51,725 nt of DNA, taken from NCBI RefSeq assembly GCF_003243515.1, contig NZ_QFRA01000010.1:1-51725 (forward strand), read 5' to 3'. Of this stretch, positions 37,401-44,797 are shown in pieces (position 1 is the first letter of the stretch; every line of letters begins with the position of its first letter). Under the pieces are notes generated by a model. It was not told the origin of the DNA. It made no database searches and worked only from the letters and a program-made list of their open reading frames with translations. The position numbers and the translations under genes were made by a program. The DNA comes from Corynebacterium kroppenstedtii. Lineage in GTDB: Bacteria > Actinomycetota > Actinomycetes > Mycobacteriales > Mycobacteriaceae.

Positions 37401-38212
37401 TCGCCGCCCTCGACGAACCCGCCGACATGAACTTCGTCGCCACCCACGTCAACGAAGACACAGCCAACGGAACCCCGGCCGAGCGAGCACACCGCCGCAT
37501 CTTCGGATCAAAACCCGGCACCTACGGCGCAGGCCTCCTCGAACTCATGGACGCAGGAAACTGGCGCAGCGACGACGACCTCGCCGAGGTATACAGCACC
37601 TGGGGAGGCTACGCCTACGGACGCGGAGTCGACGGCGCACCCGCCGCCGACGACATGAAACAGGCCTACACACGCATCCAAGTCGCCGCAAAAAACACGG
37701 ACACCCGCGAACACGACATCGCCGACTCCGACGACTACTTCCAATTCCACGGCGGCATGGTCGCCACAGTCCGAGCACTCTCAGGCCAATCACCCGAAGC
37801 CTACATCGGCGACTCCACACGCCCCGACACCATCCGCACCCGGACACTCCACGAAGAATCCCGGCGCGTCTTCCGATCCCGCGTCGTCAACCCCCGCTGG
37901 GTCGAAGCAATGCGCAACCACGGATACAAAGGCGCATTCGAAATGGCAGCCACCGTCGACTATCTCTTCGGATACGACGCCACCGCCGGAATGATGGACG
38001 ACTGGATGTACGAACAACTCACCCAGGAATATGTCGAAAATGAAGAAAACCGGGAATTCTTCCGCCAATCCAACCCGTGGGCACTCCACGACATCTCCGA
38101 ACGACTCTTCGAAGCCGCCCAACGCGGACTATGGAAAAACCCCGACCAAGACCGCCTCGACGCACTCACCGAAGCCCTACTAGAAACCGAAGGAGAAATG
38201 GAAGACCGCTAA
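34493..38212 (+). CDS. cobN: Aerobic cobaltochelatase large subunit CobN
   Basis: CobN is the large subunit of the ATP-dependent chelatase that inserts cobalt into hydrogenobyrinic acid a,c-diamide, working with CobS/CobT or ChlI/ChlD-like AAA+ subunits that are not in this window. At 1239 residues the length is normal. The H-subunit family signature HVGKHGNMEWLPGK lies near residue 546, preceded by PPRGFG and followed by LPLIYPFLVNDPGEGTQAKR. The C-terminus has the usual YLFGYDATAGMMDDWMY. The ribosome-binding site AAAAGGAAA sits six bases before the ATG. It is transcribed away from cobG and follows the riboswitch. Confidence 0.97.
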   Translation: MILLLSTSDTDLLTAKAAKEHPDVEFRWANPARLMLDDVDALLGGTPIPGSGGATGSQPDIIIVRLLGGRRAWEEGLNKLLASGIPTIAVSGEQTMDAELTELSTAPSNVVTTAHRYLAEGGKNNLINLHNFLSDTLLLTGLGFDAPIHLPEWGILEGWEDNRAAGLQSEGKSDTRRIAVLYYRAQHLAGNTRYIDALCEAIADRGAVPVPIFTASLRQASDDLLQFLGTMDTLITTVLAAGGTKPATAQAGGDDGAWDVSALAELDLPVIQGLALTSSRSTWEDNDDGASPLDVATQIAVPEFDGRIITVPFSFKEIGDDGLISYNPDPERCARLAGIADRHAVLRHKANASKHIAVMLSAYPTKHARIGNAVGLDTPASVLALLHALHDAGYDLGDTSKIPGWLDSGNETSENSDAFMHALIDAGGQDPDWLTDEVMAANELRLSAADYQEYFDTLPESLQKDMIETWGDAPGDLYVHPETKDIYLAGLRFGNIVVMVQPPRGFGDNPVGIYHDPDLAPNHHYLAAYEWVRRTPDRHGFGADAIVHVGKHGNMEWLPGKTVALGPDSGTDQSIGDLPLIYPFLVNDPGEGTQAKRRAHATLVDHLIPPMARAESYGDITRLEQLLDEHANIAAMDPAKLPAIRQEIWTLLTAAKMDQDLGWEKRPDEDVFDDMLMHVDGWLCEIKDAQIRGGLHILSHAPEGKQLVETVLAMLRARQIFGGINTLPGLREALGLNEDGSETRHRTDDIENIASALVTSLADHNWDDNAVDTVLDGIRRDPGLPDSADVSVVRDILHFTTTHIVPRLRQTSRELDQVLRALDGKFIESSPSGSPLRGLINTLPTGRNFYSVDPKAIPSRLAWDTGQLLADSLIERYKQDNGGKYPVSVGISAWGTSAMRTSGDDIAEVFALLGVRPIWDEVSRRVTRLEVIPLEELGRPRIDTTVRISGFFRDAFPHVVALLDDAVQMVAALDEPADMNFVATHVNEDTANGTPAERAHRRIFGSKPGTYGAGLLELMDAGNWRSDDDLAEVYSTWGGYAYGRGVDGAPAADDMKQAYTRIQVAAKNTDTREHDIADSDDYFQFHGGMVATVRALSGQSPEAYIGDSTRPDTIRTRTLHEESRRVFRSRVVNPRWVEAMRNHGYKGAFEMAATVDYLFGYDATAGMMDDWMYEQLTQEYVENEENREFFRQSNPWALHDISERLFEAAQRGLWKNPDQDRLDALTEALLETEGEMEDR

Positions 38213-38255
38213 AAATACCGCCACCGAGATAACCAAGTACAGACCCACCAAGTAG

Positions 38256-38261
38256 TAATCT
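38256..38261 (+). promoter_or_regulatory. -10 hexamer of leaderless lnt-ppm1 promoter
   Basis: TAATCT is followed by seven bases and the lnt ATG at 38269. No ribosome-binding site is visible. It lies 43 bases after the cobN stop. Confidence 0.55.
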
Positions 38262-38268
38262 TGACGCC

Positions 38269-40242
38269 ATGCCTACACCGCGCCCACGATCAACACCCCG
38301 ATGGGACGAGGCAGCGCACACACCCGGCCTGTACGAGACCACACACAGAGCCGAATACGGCAAGCGGTTCCTCTACACAGTCATACGAATCTCGCTCGCC
38401 GCATTCGCAGGACTGTGCGTCTACGCGTCATACGAACCAAACGGCCTATGGCTCGCAGCCCCACTCGGCATTGCCTTGCTGATCATCGCCCTCCAACCAT
38501 GGGGCGATAAATCACCCGCGCCCGGCCCATGGCTCGGCGCCCTCATAGCCTTCACCCAAGGGCTCATCACCTACCTCTTCTACCTGCCCTGGATCGGGGA
38601 ATACGTCGGCTCGCTACCGTGGATCGCCTTATCCATCGTCGAAGCCCTATATTCGCTGCTCTTCGGCGCGGGAACTGTCTTTCTCCTCCGCGCCGGGCGA
38701 GCTGCCCGGAAGCGGGAGCCGCATGTGTCACTTGCTCGCTCTCAGAAGGGGAGCTCGAAAGCTGCCCGAGAGGGCTCGACGTCGAAGAAGCGTTCCTCGT
38801 CGGAGGATCGTTTAAATGGTCGTGGCCGTGTTCGCGTGCATCGTACGATTACCGCCAACGAGTTCCTCTTTACTGTCATCGGGATTCCCACGTGGTACCT
38901 CGCCGTCGAGTATGCACGCTCGCATTGGCCTTTCGGTGGCTTCGCATGGACCCGACTTGCGTGGGGACAAGTTTCTGGCCCCTTGCTTTCTCTTGCCCGA
39001 ATTGGTGGACCCGCACTAATCACTGTGGCAACCGTGACGATGGGTGTCGGAATAGCCATCATTTTCCGTCGGATATGGATCCCGGGCTTGGTCATTACTC
39101 TTGTTATCCCTATCATTGCGGGATTGGCCTGGTCACAAGTGGATGCGGGGCCGAATCCGTCGACCGAGCGCATTGATTCCTTCGCGAAGTCGAACGATGT
39201 CGCGGGGTCGGACAACGGGGCAGACAACGGAGCAAAATCCCACGAGTCAGGCCCCCAGTCACAATCGATACAGATGGTGTCCAAGGAATCAGGTATCAGG
39301 TATTACCGCGCCAGCGATTCGTCGTCACCCGAGAATCTCGTGACGGTTGCGATCGTCCAAGGCAATGTCCCGCGGTTGGGGCTCGATTTCAATGACCAGC
39401 AGCGTGCGGTCTTAGCCAATCACCGTGACGCCACGCTGGCTTTGGCTCGTCGCATTGAGGACCATAAATCGCCCAAGCCAGATTTTGTTGTGTGGCCGGA
39501 GAATTCGTCGGACGTCGATCCTTTTCTCGACCCTCTTGCCCGGGATGAAATTCAACAAGCAGCGGAAGCTGTTGGGGTCCCGATTCTCGTCGGGACACTC
39601 ACGCACCCGGGTGATCAGGAGCGCAACACTGTCGTCGTCTGGGATCCAGAAAACGGGCCAGGGGAGAGGCACGATAAGGTCTATCTCCAACCATTCGGGG
39701 AGTACATGCCATGGAGAGGTTTTTTCCGGCACTTCTCGTCATACGTGGATAGGGCGGGGAATTTCAGCCCTGGCGACGATAACGGCGTCGTCCATGTTCG
39801 GTCGGGCAAAACGAATGCTCTCATCCCGGTCGGCGTCGGCACCTGTTATGAAGTCGCGTTCGATGGCGCCTTCCAACATGCTGTGGAAGGTGGTGCGCAA
39901 ATCTTCACGGTCCCGACGAATAACGCGACCTTTGGTTTTACGGACATGTCCTACCAGCAGTTGGCGATGAGCAGATTGCGTTCTGTGGAATATGACCGCG
40001 CCACAGTCGTCGGCGCGACATCGGGTGTGTCCGCTATCATTCGGCCAGACGGTCGAGTGTCTGAGCGCACGCAGATTTTCACGGAGGGGATTCTGCATGC
40101 CCAGCTGCCTCTTCGTTCGACGCGAACCATCGCCTCATACTCGGCGACGATCATCGAGTGGACACTCTGCGGGCTTGGAGCCATCGTGGCTCTGGGTGCC
40201 GCTATCTCACAGCGGAAGCTACAACGGGTAAAGTCAAAGTAG
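38269..40242 (+). CDS. lnt: Apolipoprotein N-acyltransferase
   Basis: Lnt adds the third acyl chain to the N-terminal cysteine of lipoproteins at the outer face of the membrane. The protein has N-terminal membrane helices, then a nitrilase-type domain whose triad can be placed at E411 (WPENSSD), K470 (HDKVYLQPFGEYMP) and C526 (GVGTCYEVAF), and a last helix near residue 630. At 657 residues it is longer than usual. Two polar segments explain this: a basic Lys/Arg/Ser-rich loop around residues 145-195, and an Asn/Asp/Ser-rich stretch around 295-350 before the nitrilase domain. ppm1 follows after 22 bases. In M. tuberculosis the two are one fused protein (Rv2051c). Confidence 0.95.
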   Translation: MPTPRPRSTPRWDEAAHTPGLYETTHRAEYGKRFLYTVIRISLAAFAGLCVYASYEPNGLWLAAPLGIALLIIALQPWGDKSPAPGPWLGALIAFTQGLITYLFYLPWIGEYVGSLPWIALSIVEALYSLLFGAGTVFLLRAGRAARKREPHVSLARSQKGSSKAAREGSTSKKRSSSEDRLNGRGRVRVHRTITANEFLFTVIGIPTWYLAVEYARSHWPFGGFAWTRLAWGQVSGPLLSLARIGGPALITVATVTMGVGIAIIFRRIWIPGLVITLVIPIIAGLAWSQVDAGPNPSTERIDSFAKSNDVAGSDNGADNGAKSHESGPQSQSIQMVSKESGIRYYRASDSSSPENLVTVAIVQGNVPRLGLDFNDQQRAVLANHRDATLALARRIEDHKSPKPDFVVWPENSSDVDPFLDPLARDEIQQAAEAVGVPILVGTLTHPGDQERNTVVVWDPENGPGERHDKVYLQPFGEYMPWRGFFRHFSSYVDRAGNFSPGDDNGVVHVRSGKTNALIPVGVGTCYEVAFDGAFQHAVEGGAQIFTVPTNNATFGFTDMSYQQLAMSRLRSVEYDRATVVGATSGVSAIIRPDGRVSERTQIFTEGILHAQLPLRSTRTIASYSATIIEWTLCGLGAIVALGAAISQRKLQRVKSK

Positions 40243-40264
40243 TTATCAAGAGAGAGGATCACCG

Positions 40265-41083
40265 TTGACTCAACCGAGCGACAACACATTGGTCATCATC
40301 CCGACGTACAACGAAAAGGATAATTTGCCCCTCATCGTGGGCCGTTTGCGCAAGGCAGAGCCTGACCGCGTAGACGTCTTAGTCGTCGATGACAATAGCC
40401 CCGATGGCACTGGTGATCTTGCCGACCAGATGGCATTCGATGATTCCCATATCCATGTCTTGCACCGCAAGGGTAAAGAAGGCCTCTGTGCAGCGTATGT
40501 CGCTGGTTTCCGGTGGGGGCTTGATCAGAATTACGACGTGATCTGTGAGATGGATGCCGACGGCTCCCACGCTCCTGAGCAACTCCACCTTTTGCTCGAC
40601 TCGGTCAATGATGGTGCGGACCTGACGATTGGTTCGCGGTATGTGCCGGGCGGGGAAACCGTGAATTGGCCCGCGTATCGCCAATTCCTTTCCCGGGGTG
40701 GAAACACGTACATCAATGTCGTCTTGGGCGCGGGGATTCGCGATATTACCGCTGGTTACAGGGCTTATCGACGGTCTGTGCTCGAGGCCGTGGATCTCGA
40801 CGAGCTGAGTAACGCGGGCTATATCTTCCAAACGGACCTTGCCTGGCGGATTCTCCAGCAGGGCTTTGATGTTCGGGAGGTGCCGATTACCTTCACGGAG
40901 CGCGAGCTGGGGGAGTCGAAGCTCTCGGGGAACTTCGTGAAAGATTCCCTCCTTGAGGTAACCAAGTGGGGAGTGGCGTATCGAAGCAAGCAGGCGAAAG
41001 AGCTGTTCACGTCGTCGAAGCGGTTGATCAAGCACGAAGTGCATGAGCTAATCGAGAAACAAAAGCAACGTTTCAACTCGTAA
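40265..41083 (+). CDS. ppm1: Polyprenol monophosphomannose synthase
   Basis: Ppm1 transfers mannose from GDP-mannose to polyprenyl phosphate and so feeds the mannosyltransferases that build lipomannan, lipoarabinomannan-type glycans and mannosylated proteins. The 272-residue GT2 enzyme shows LVIIPTYNEKDNLP, the nucleotide-sugar region VLVVDDNSPDGTGDLA, the metal-binding EMDADGSH, and IGSRYVPGG. It has no membrane segments and a charged C-terminus (HEVHELIEKQKQRFNS). The start is TTG at 40265, with a GAGAGGA ribosome-binding site. It lies downstream of lnt in the same operon. Confidence 0.96.
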   Translation: MTQPSDNTLVIIPTYNEKDNLPLIVGRLRKAEPDRVDVLVVDDNSPDGTGDLADQMAFDDSHIHVLHRKGKEGLCAAYVAGFRWGLDQNYDVICEMDADGSHAPEQLHLLLDSVNDGADLTIGSRYVPGGETVNWPAYRQFLSRGGNTYINVVLGAGIRDITAGYRAYRRSVLEAVDLDELSNAGYIFQTDLAWRILQQGFDVREVPITFTERELGESKLSGNFVKDSLLEVTKWGVAYRSKQAKELFTSSKRLIKHEVHELIEKQKQRFNS

Positions 41084-41095
41084 TAGTTGCGACGA

Positions 41096-41150
41096 AAAAC
41101 GGATCCGGCCTCTGACTGCGAACAATCGCGGGGGAGACCGGATCCGTTTG
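41096..41150. terminator. Long hairpin between ppm1 and rbpA, terminator-like on both strands
   Basis: ACGGATCCGGCCTC pairs with GAGACCGGATCCGT across a loop of about 20 bases, with one mismatch. Runs of A before and T after the stem would act as the tail on either strand. It sits between the converging ppm1 and rbpA genes. The IS element begins directly after the T-rich 3' arm (GATCCGTTTG), so the tail of the structure has been cut by the insertion and partly repeated by the target duplication. Confidence 0.6.
41143..41150. repeat. Left copy of 8-bp target duplication
   Basis: TCCGTTTG, identical to 42570-42577 on the other side of the IS. Eight-base duplications are typical of IS256-type elements. 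Confidence 0.85.
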
Positions 41151-42569
41151 GGGTTAACAGACAGAAAGTGTGTCTGTTTTTCCGGGTACCTGCTGCTCAA
41201 ACCCAATAAATCGGGCTTGAATAGGGTTCCGAACCTTATTCAGACCCGTTTTCTGTTCAATCCACCGGAATGGCACCCACATGTACTAGCATGTACTAGA
41301 CGACTGCTGGTGTGCTTTCCGATGGCTTCAAACAGACCACGATGCCCCGTATGTGCAGGGCAGATGAAGAAAAACGGCACGACATCCAAAGACGCAACCC
41401 GATGGCGGTGCAAAGACCCCAACTGTGGCAGCACCACAACCCGACACCGAAGCGACCAGGCCCACACCCGCGACTTTCACGCCTTCCATTCCTACGTCAC
41501 GGGCACCGCCAACCTCACTGACATCGCTGGTGCCATGAACATGTCACGTCGAACACTCGACCGCAGGTTCCAACCATTCTGGCTCATCGACATCCCTAAC
41601 ACCCCGGACCCACACCGCATCTACGACCACATCTTCATCGACGGCACCTACACCGCAGCCGGATACCTCCTCGTCGCAGCCAGCTATAATCACGTCATCG
41701 CCTGGCACTGGACACACCGCGAAACCACCCACGCTTACACACAACTGCTCAGCATGATCGCTGAACCTTTATGCGTTGTCCTCGACGGTGGACAAGGCGC
41801 CTACACAGCTATCAAAACCTGCTGGCCACACACACTGATCCAGCGCTGCTTAGTTCACGCCCAACGCGTCATCCGCCGCTATACCACCAGCCGGCCACGA
41901 ACCGACGCCGGTAAAGCCATCTATGCACTGGCGTTAAAAACTCACCAACATCACAACCCTCGACCAAGCACGCGAATGGACACTGCGTTTGCATGACTTC
42001 GGGCAGGTCTACGACCAGTTTCTCAACGAGAAAACACCCGTGCCGAAACAGCATCACACGCTGGGTAAACAGTGGGAATGGACTCACCTGCAGGTACGCA
42101 AGGCCTATCACTGGCTGCTGCATCTGTCACGCAACAATTGGTTATTTACCTACCTGCAACCGCCATCGGGTGCGCTGGAACCACATCGGTGACAATCAAC
42201 AACCAACAGCTTAGAAGGCGGTGTCAACGCCCAGATCAAACGCCTCGCGGATGCTCATCGAGGCAGAAGCAGACAGCGGCAACGCACAATGCTCGAGTGG
42301 TATCTGCACTCGACAACGCATCTGCCTGACGACCCACTAACGATCGCCAGGCAGTGCAATTTCGGACAAGACCAACTCGCCAAAGTCACACATCTTGTCA
42401 CAGAAGACCACAACAAAGCCGACCAGGAAACGGGCCGACCAGCCTTCTACGACAACGCTATCCCAACCGAGTACAACCACTCGATAGGAATCAGAAAAAG
42501 GACCCATGAGATAACAAAGGTGCCCGGTCGGCGACACGCCGACCAGACACACATTTTGTCTATTAACCC
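41151..42569 (+). mobile_element. IS1249-like insertion sequence (IS256-type), decayed
   Basis: A 1419-bp element bounded by imperfect inverted repeats of about 26 bases. The left end begins GGGTTAACAGACAG and the right end, read inwards, begins GGGTTAATAGACAA; both go on into TGTGTCTG. The outer 8 bases are an exact direct repeat, so the ends are set to the base. It carries one transposase gene with a frameshift and a nonsense codon, so the copy should not move by itself. The well-kept ends and duplication suggest a fairly recent insertion. Confidence 0.9.
41322..42569 (+). pseudogene. IS1249-family transposase, frameshift plus nonsense
   Basis: The reading frame starts MASNRPRCPVCAGQMKKNG with a zinc-ribbon (CPVC, then CKDPNCGS) and a helix-turn-helix (NLTDIAGAMNMSRRTLDRRF), then the catalytic domain (IFIDGTYTAAGYLLV, VVLDGGQGAYTAI) expected for this family. 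At a five-A run (41936-41940) one extra A shifts the frame; removing it gives LALKLTNITTLDQARE and joins the next segment (HDFGQVYDQFLNE). That segment ends at TGA 42190-42192 after LEPHR, but the same frame goes on with STTNSLEGGVNAQIKRLADAH, so a Trp codon was probably changed to TGA. The frame then runs to the IS end. Confidence 0.88.
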
Positions 42570-42577
42570 TCCGTTTG
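42570..42577. repeat. Right copy of 8-bp target duplication
   Basis: TCCGTTTG, identical to 41143-41150 and directly next to the right inverted repeat. Confidence 0.85.
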
Positions 42578-42599
42578 TGAAAGGCGAGGGGGAGCGAAG

Positions 42600-42989
42600 T
42601 TACTTCGACTTGGCTTTCTCTTCGGCTTCTTTTTGTTCCTTCATCATCTTGGCAGCGATACGGCGGCGCTGCTTGAGCATGTCGAGACGCTCGTTGAGAA
42701 GCTTTTCAAGCTCATCGATGCTGCGACGTTCGCGAAGCATGTCCCAGTGTGTACGGGGTGGTTTGACGGGCTTAGCCTCTGTGCCTTCGCCTTCCACGAG
42801 CTCACCGATTTTGCCGTTCTGGCACGGCCATTCACCTGGGATTTCAGCGTCGTCGGCAAAAGGAACTTCCCATATCTTTCCGTCCTCAGTGCGGTACTTG
42901 ACAAGCTGCCGAGGGGCTAGATCATGGTCGCGATCCGTTTCGTAGGAAACGGCGCCCATTCGACTGCCACGGAGAACACGATCTGCCAT
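42600..42989 (-). CDS. rbpA: RNA polymerase-binding protein RbpA
   Basis: RbpA binds the principal sigma factor and RNA polymerase in actinobacteria and helps open promoter complexes. The 129-residue protein has the typical N-terminus MADRVLRGSRMGAVSYETD, the central beta domain (VKYRTEDGKIWEVPFADDAEIPGEWPC) and the sigma-binding helices (RTHWDMLRERRSIDELEKLL). The zinc-binding cysteines of some RbpA proteins are mostly missing here; only one Cys remains (WPCQNG). The tail is very rich in Lys and Glu. It lies next to ppm1 as in mycobacteria, but the IS now separates them. Confidence 0.96.
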   Translation of the reverse strand: MADRVLRGSRMGAVSYETDRDHDLAPRQLVKYRTEDGKIWEVPFADDAEIPGEWPCQNGKIGELVEGEGTEAKPVKPPRTHWDMLRERRSIDELEKLLNERLDMLKQRRRIAAKMMKEQKEAEEKAKSK

Positions 42990-43093
42990 GCGGGGAATCA
43001 GTCCTTACGTCATTGGGGTACGTACTGGTAAAGCTTTACAACTTGAGCGTAATTTCGCGCTAAGGTCTAAAGAAACCAGTTACTCATTATAAC

Positions 43094-43113
43094 CATCGTT
43101 AGATATAACGATG
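43094..43113. promoter_or_regulatory. Palindrome between rbpA and the zinc-ribbon gene, operator-like
   Basis: CATCGTTA-GATA-TAACGATG is a perfect 8-bp inverted repeat with a 4-base centre. With one bulged base the arms extend to TAAC on the left and GTTA on the right. It stands in the 203-base divergent gap, about 100 bases from each start. A regulator site or a hairpin in a 5' leader are both possible; it lacks a T run and is not a terminator. Confidence 0.4.
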
Positions 43114-43192
43114 TTAGCGGCAGATCTGTTCCATGATTGGTACATAACGTCGATCATTAAGCGTCATAGACCACGGATAATGATGGAAGATA

Positions 43193-43555
43193 ATGATGGA
43201 AAAAGAACGTTCAACACAGAAAGTCCGTTGTCAGTGGTGCGGGAATCCAGTCGAATACTCGGGGCGTGGACGCAAACCCAAATATTGCTCACGATCCTGC
43301 CGACAACGAGCCTACGAGCAGCGCCATGAGGGCCGTGGCGTCGGAATATCGGACTCAGACATCGTCTTGCGGGGCAAGAAAGCACAATACCTATTCGATT
43401 CACTCTTTGAGTTACGTTGTGCTGCAGAGGATATCAACACGGCTGCGCAAGAAGGTGCAACGTCAAGTGAGCTTGCCGCTATGACAGGCGATCTTGTGTC
43501 CTTAGCGCGCGATATCGAGTCCATCCGCCTGGGTGTTGAGCAAGCTAATACATAA
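43193..43555 (+). CDS. Small zinc-ribbon protein beside rbpA
   Basis: A 120-residue protein with a C4 zinc-binding unit: C13 and C16 (CQWC), then C32 and C36 (YCSRSC), set in a basic context (SGRGRKPKYCSRSCRQRAYEQR) that could contact nucleic acid. The second half is helical and acidic (LFDSLFELRCAAEDINTAAQ, LVSLARDIESIRLG). I do not recognise a named family. The short CxxC...CSxxCRQRAYEQR pattern recalls zinc fingers found beside transcription or RNA genes. It is divergent from rbpA and 18 bases upstream of the YceI-like gene. The start could also be the next codon, ATG 43196. Confidence 0.8.
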   Translation: MMEKERSTQKVRCQWCGNPVEYSGRGRKPKYCSRSCRQRAYEQRHEGRGVGISDSDIVLRGKKAQYLFDSLFELRCAAEDINTAAQEGATSSELAAMTGDLVSLARDIESIRLGVEQANT

Positions 43556-43573
43556 ATACCTGCGGCTAGTACC

Positions 43574-44266
43574 ATGGCGCTTATGAAGAAGCCTTGGATC
43601 ACATTGGTTGTCATAGCAATTGTCACCATTGTCTTAGCATCTGTTGGGCCGGTCGTTTATAAAGCGGCTACCGACCGGGGGACAAAAACTGAATCGCTCA
43701 CAGACGGTGATGCCAAGGCAGCAAGCACCGATATCAACGGCAGTTGGAAGATTGTGCGGGGCTCAGGTAAGAACGCAACGTCTGCCGGATATACGTTCCA
43801 CGAGATTCTTCCTGGTAAATCCAAGGAAACAAGCGGGTCAACGAATAAAGTTGACGGATCATTCACTGTGTCGGATCAAAAGTTAACAGAAGGATCGGCA
43901 ACTACTGATCTAACGTCGATTTCCAGTGATGTTGAGAAACGCGATATCAATGTCCGACGAACCATCCTAAACACCGACGAGTTCCCGAAGGCAGTGTTCA
44001 CAATCAGAGGCCCAGTCGACGTCTCATCGTTGCCAGGCGACGGGCACGCTGATGAAATTACTGTGCCGGGGACCATGGAAATTCACGGTGTGAAAAAGGA
44101 TATCGACGTCAAGCTAAAAGCACTGCGTACGGGTAAAAAACTGATTGTTTCGAGTACTATTCCGATCAATAGGCGCGACTACGACATTGAATCGCCACAA
44201 TTCGTCGCCGCCAAGATTGACGAAACAGGCGAGATCAATCTGCTGCTAACTATGGAGAAGCAGTAA
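43574..44266 (+). CDS. YceI-like protein with N-terminal membrane anchor
   Basis: A 230-residue protein with a signal-anchor helix at residues 8-28 (ITLVVIAIVTIVLASVGPVV) and an extracytoplasmic YceI-type lipocalin-like barrel. Family traits are DINGSWKIVRGSG near the start, GSFTVSD, DINVRRTILNTDEFPKAVFTI and the GTMEIHGVKKDIDVKLKA segment near the end. YceI proteins bind isoprenoid-like lipids or quinones; the ligand here is unknown. Its stop shares a base with the ATG of the next small gene (TAATG), so the two are coupled. Confidence 0.88.
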   Translation: MALMKKPWITLVVIAIVTIVLASVGPVVYKAATDRGTKTESLTDGDAKAASTDINGSWKIVRGSGKNATSAGYTFHEILPGKSKETSGSTNKVDGSFTVSDQKLTEGSATTDLTSISSDVEKRDINVRRTILNTDEFPKAVFTIRGPVDVSSLPGDGHADEITVPGTMEIHGVKKDIDVKLKALRTGKKLIVSSTIPINRRDYDIESPQFVAAKIDETGEINLLLTMEKQ

Positions 44267-44451
44267 TGAGTGACGAAACACTAATTTGGACACGGTGGCT
44301 GCGATTAGCAGTCTTGGCCGTTCTCATCGTGATCGCGATTATTCAGAAGTTGTGGATCATATTGGTTGTCTTCGCGGTGTTGTTCGTACTCACCATCGTC
44401 CAGCTGTGCCAGGTGTATCGCTCGAAGAATAAGCAGCGGCCCACTCAATGA
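44266..44451 (+). CDS. Small two-helix membrane protein
   Basis: A 61-residue protein with two membrane helices (LRLAVLAVLIVIAIIQKL and IILVVFAVLFVLTIVQLC) and a charged C-terminus. It overlaps the YceI-like gene by one base, so it is translated with it and may work as its membrane partner. I recognise no family. Confidence 0.75.
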   Translation: MSDETLIWTRWLRLAVLAVLIVIAIIQKLWIILVVFAVLFVLTIVQLCQVYRSKNKQRPTQ

Positions 44452-44797
44452 CGATCTCCAACGTCTTGACGTTGTGTGTCTTGGTGATGCGTGGCCGTGC
44501 GAGTACGACATCTCCACACACGATTATTAAGTCACTGTGACAGAAAGAGTGTTAGGGAGTGTACTTTCAGAGATCTGCGGTTGAGGTCGGTTGGGCGCAT
44601 ATCATCCGCGCCCTGCGGTAAAACACCTCTATATATTTAGCCGATAATCTACATTATGTCACTTTGGCTACATGTATCTCTGCCGCTTCTTCAACACAGC
44701 AATGCATCCCATTAATCGTTCTGCCCCCGCCCCCGGGCCCACCCCGTCCAATCATTAACCGATTAACTCGGGGTGAACCGCACCGATTGAGCAAAAA
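44452..44797. other. 346-base gap without a gene
   Basis: No frame gives a convincing protein. There are A+T-rich stretches (CTATATATTTAGCC near 44631) and a C-rich stretch near 44735. It opens the unusual patch that runs to about 45.79 kb. No tRNA or clear terminator was seen. Confidence 0.6.

Noticed and set aside
37246..38043. 265-codon Arg/His-rich frame inside cobN
   Set aside because: It is a shifted frame of a high-G+C gene; the composition (mostly Arg, His, Pro) is a shadow artefact.
42289..42945. Long plus-strand frame of 218 codons crossing the IS end
   Set aside because: Its first part is the tail of the broken transposase and the rest is antisense to rbpA. It is not a separate gene.
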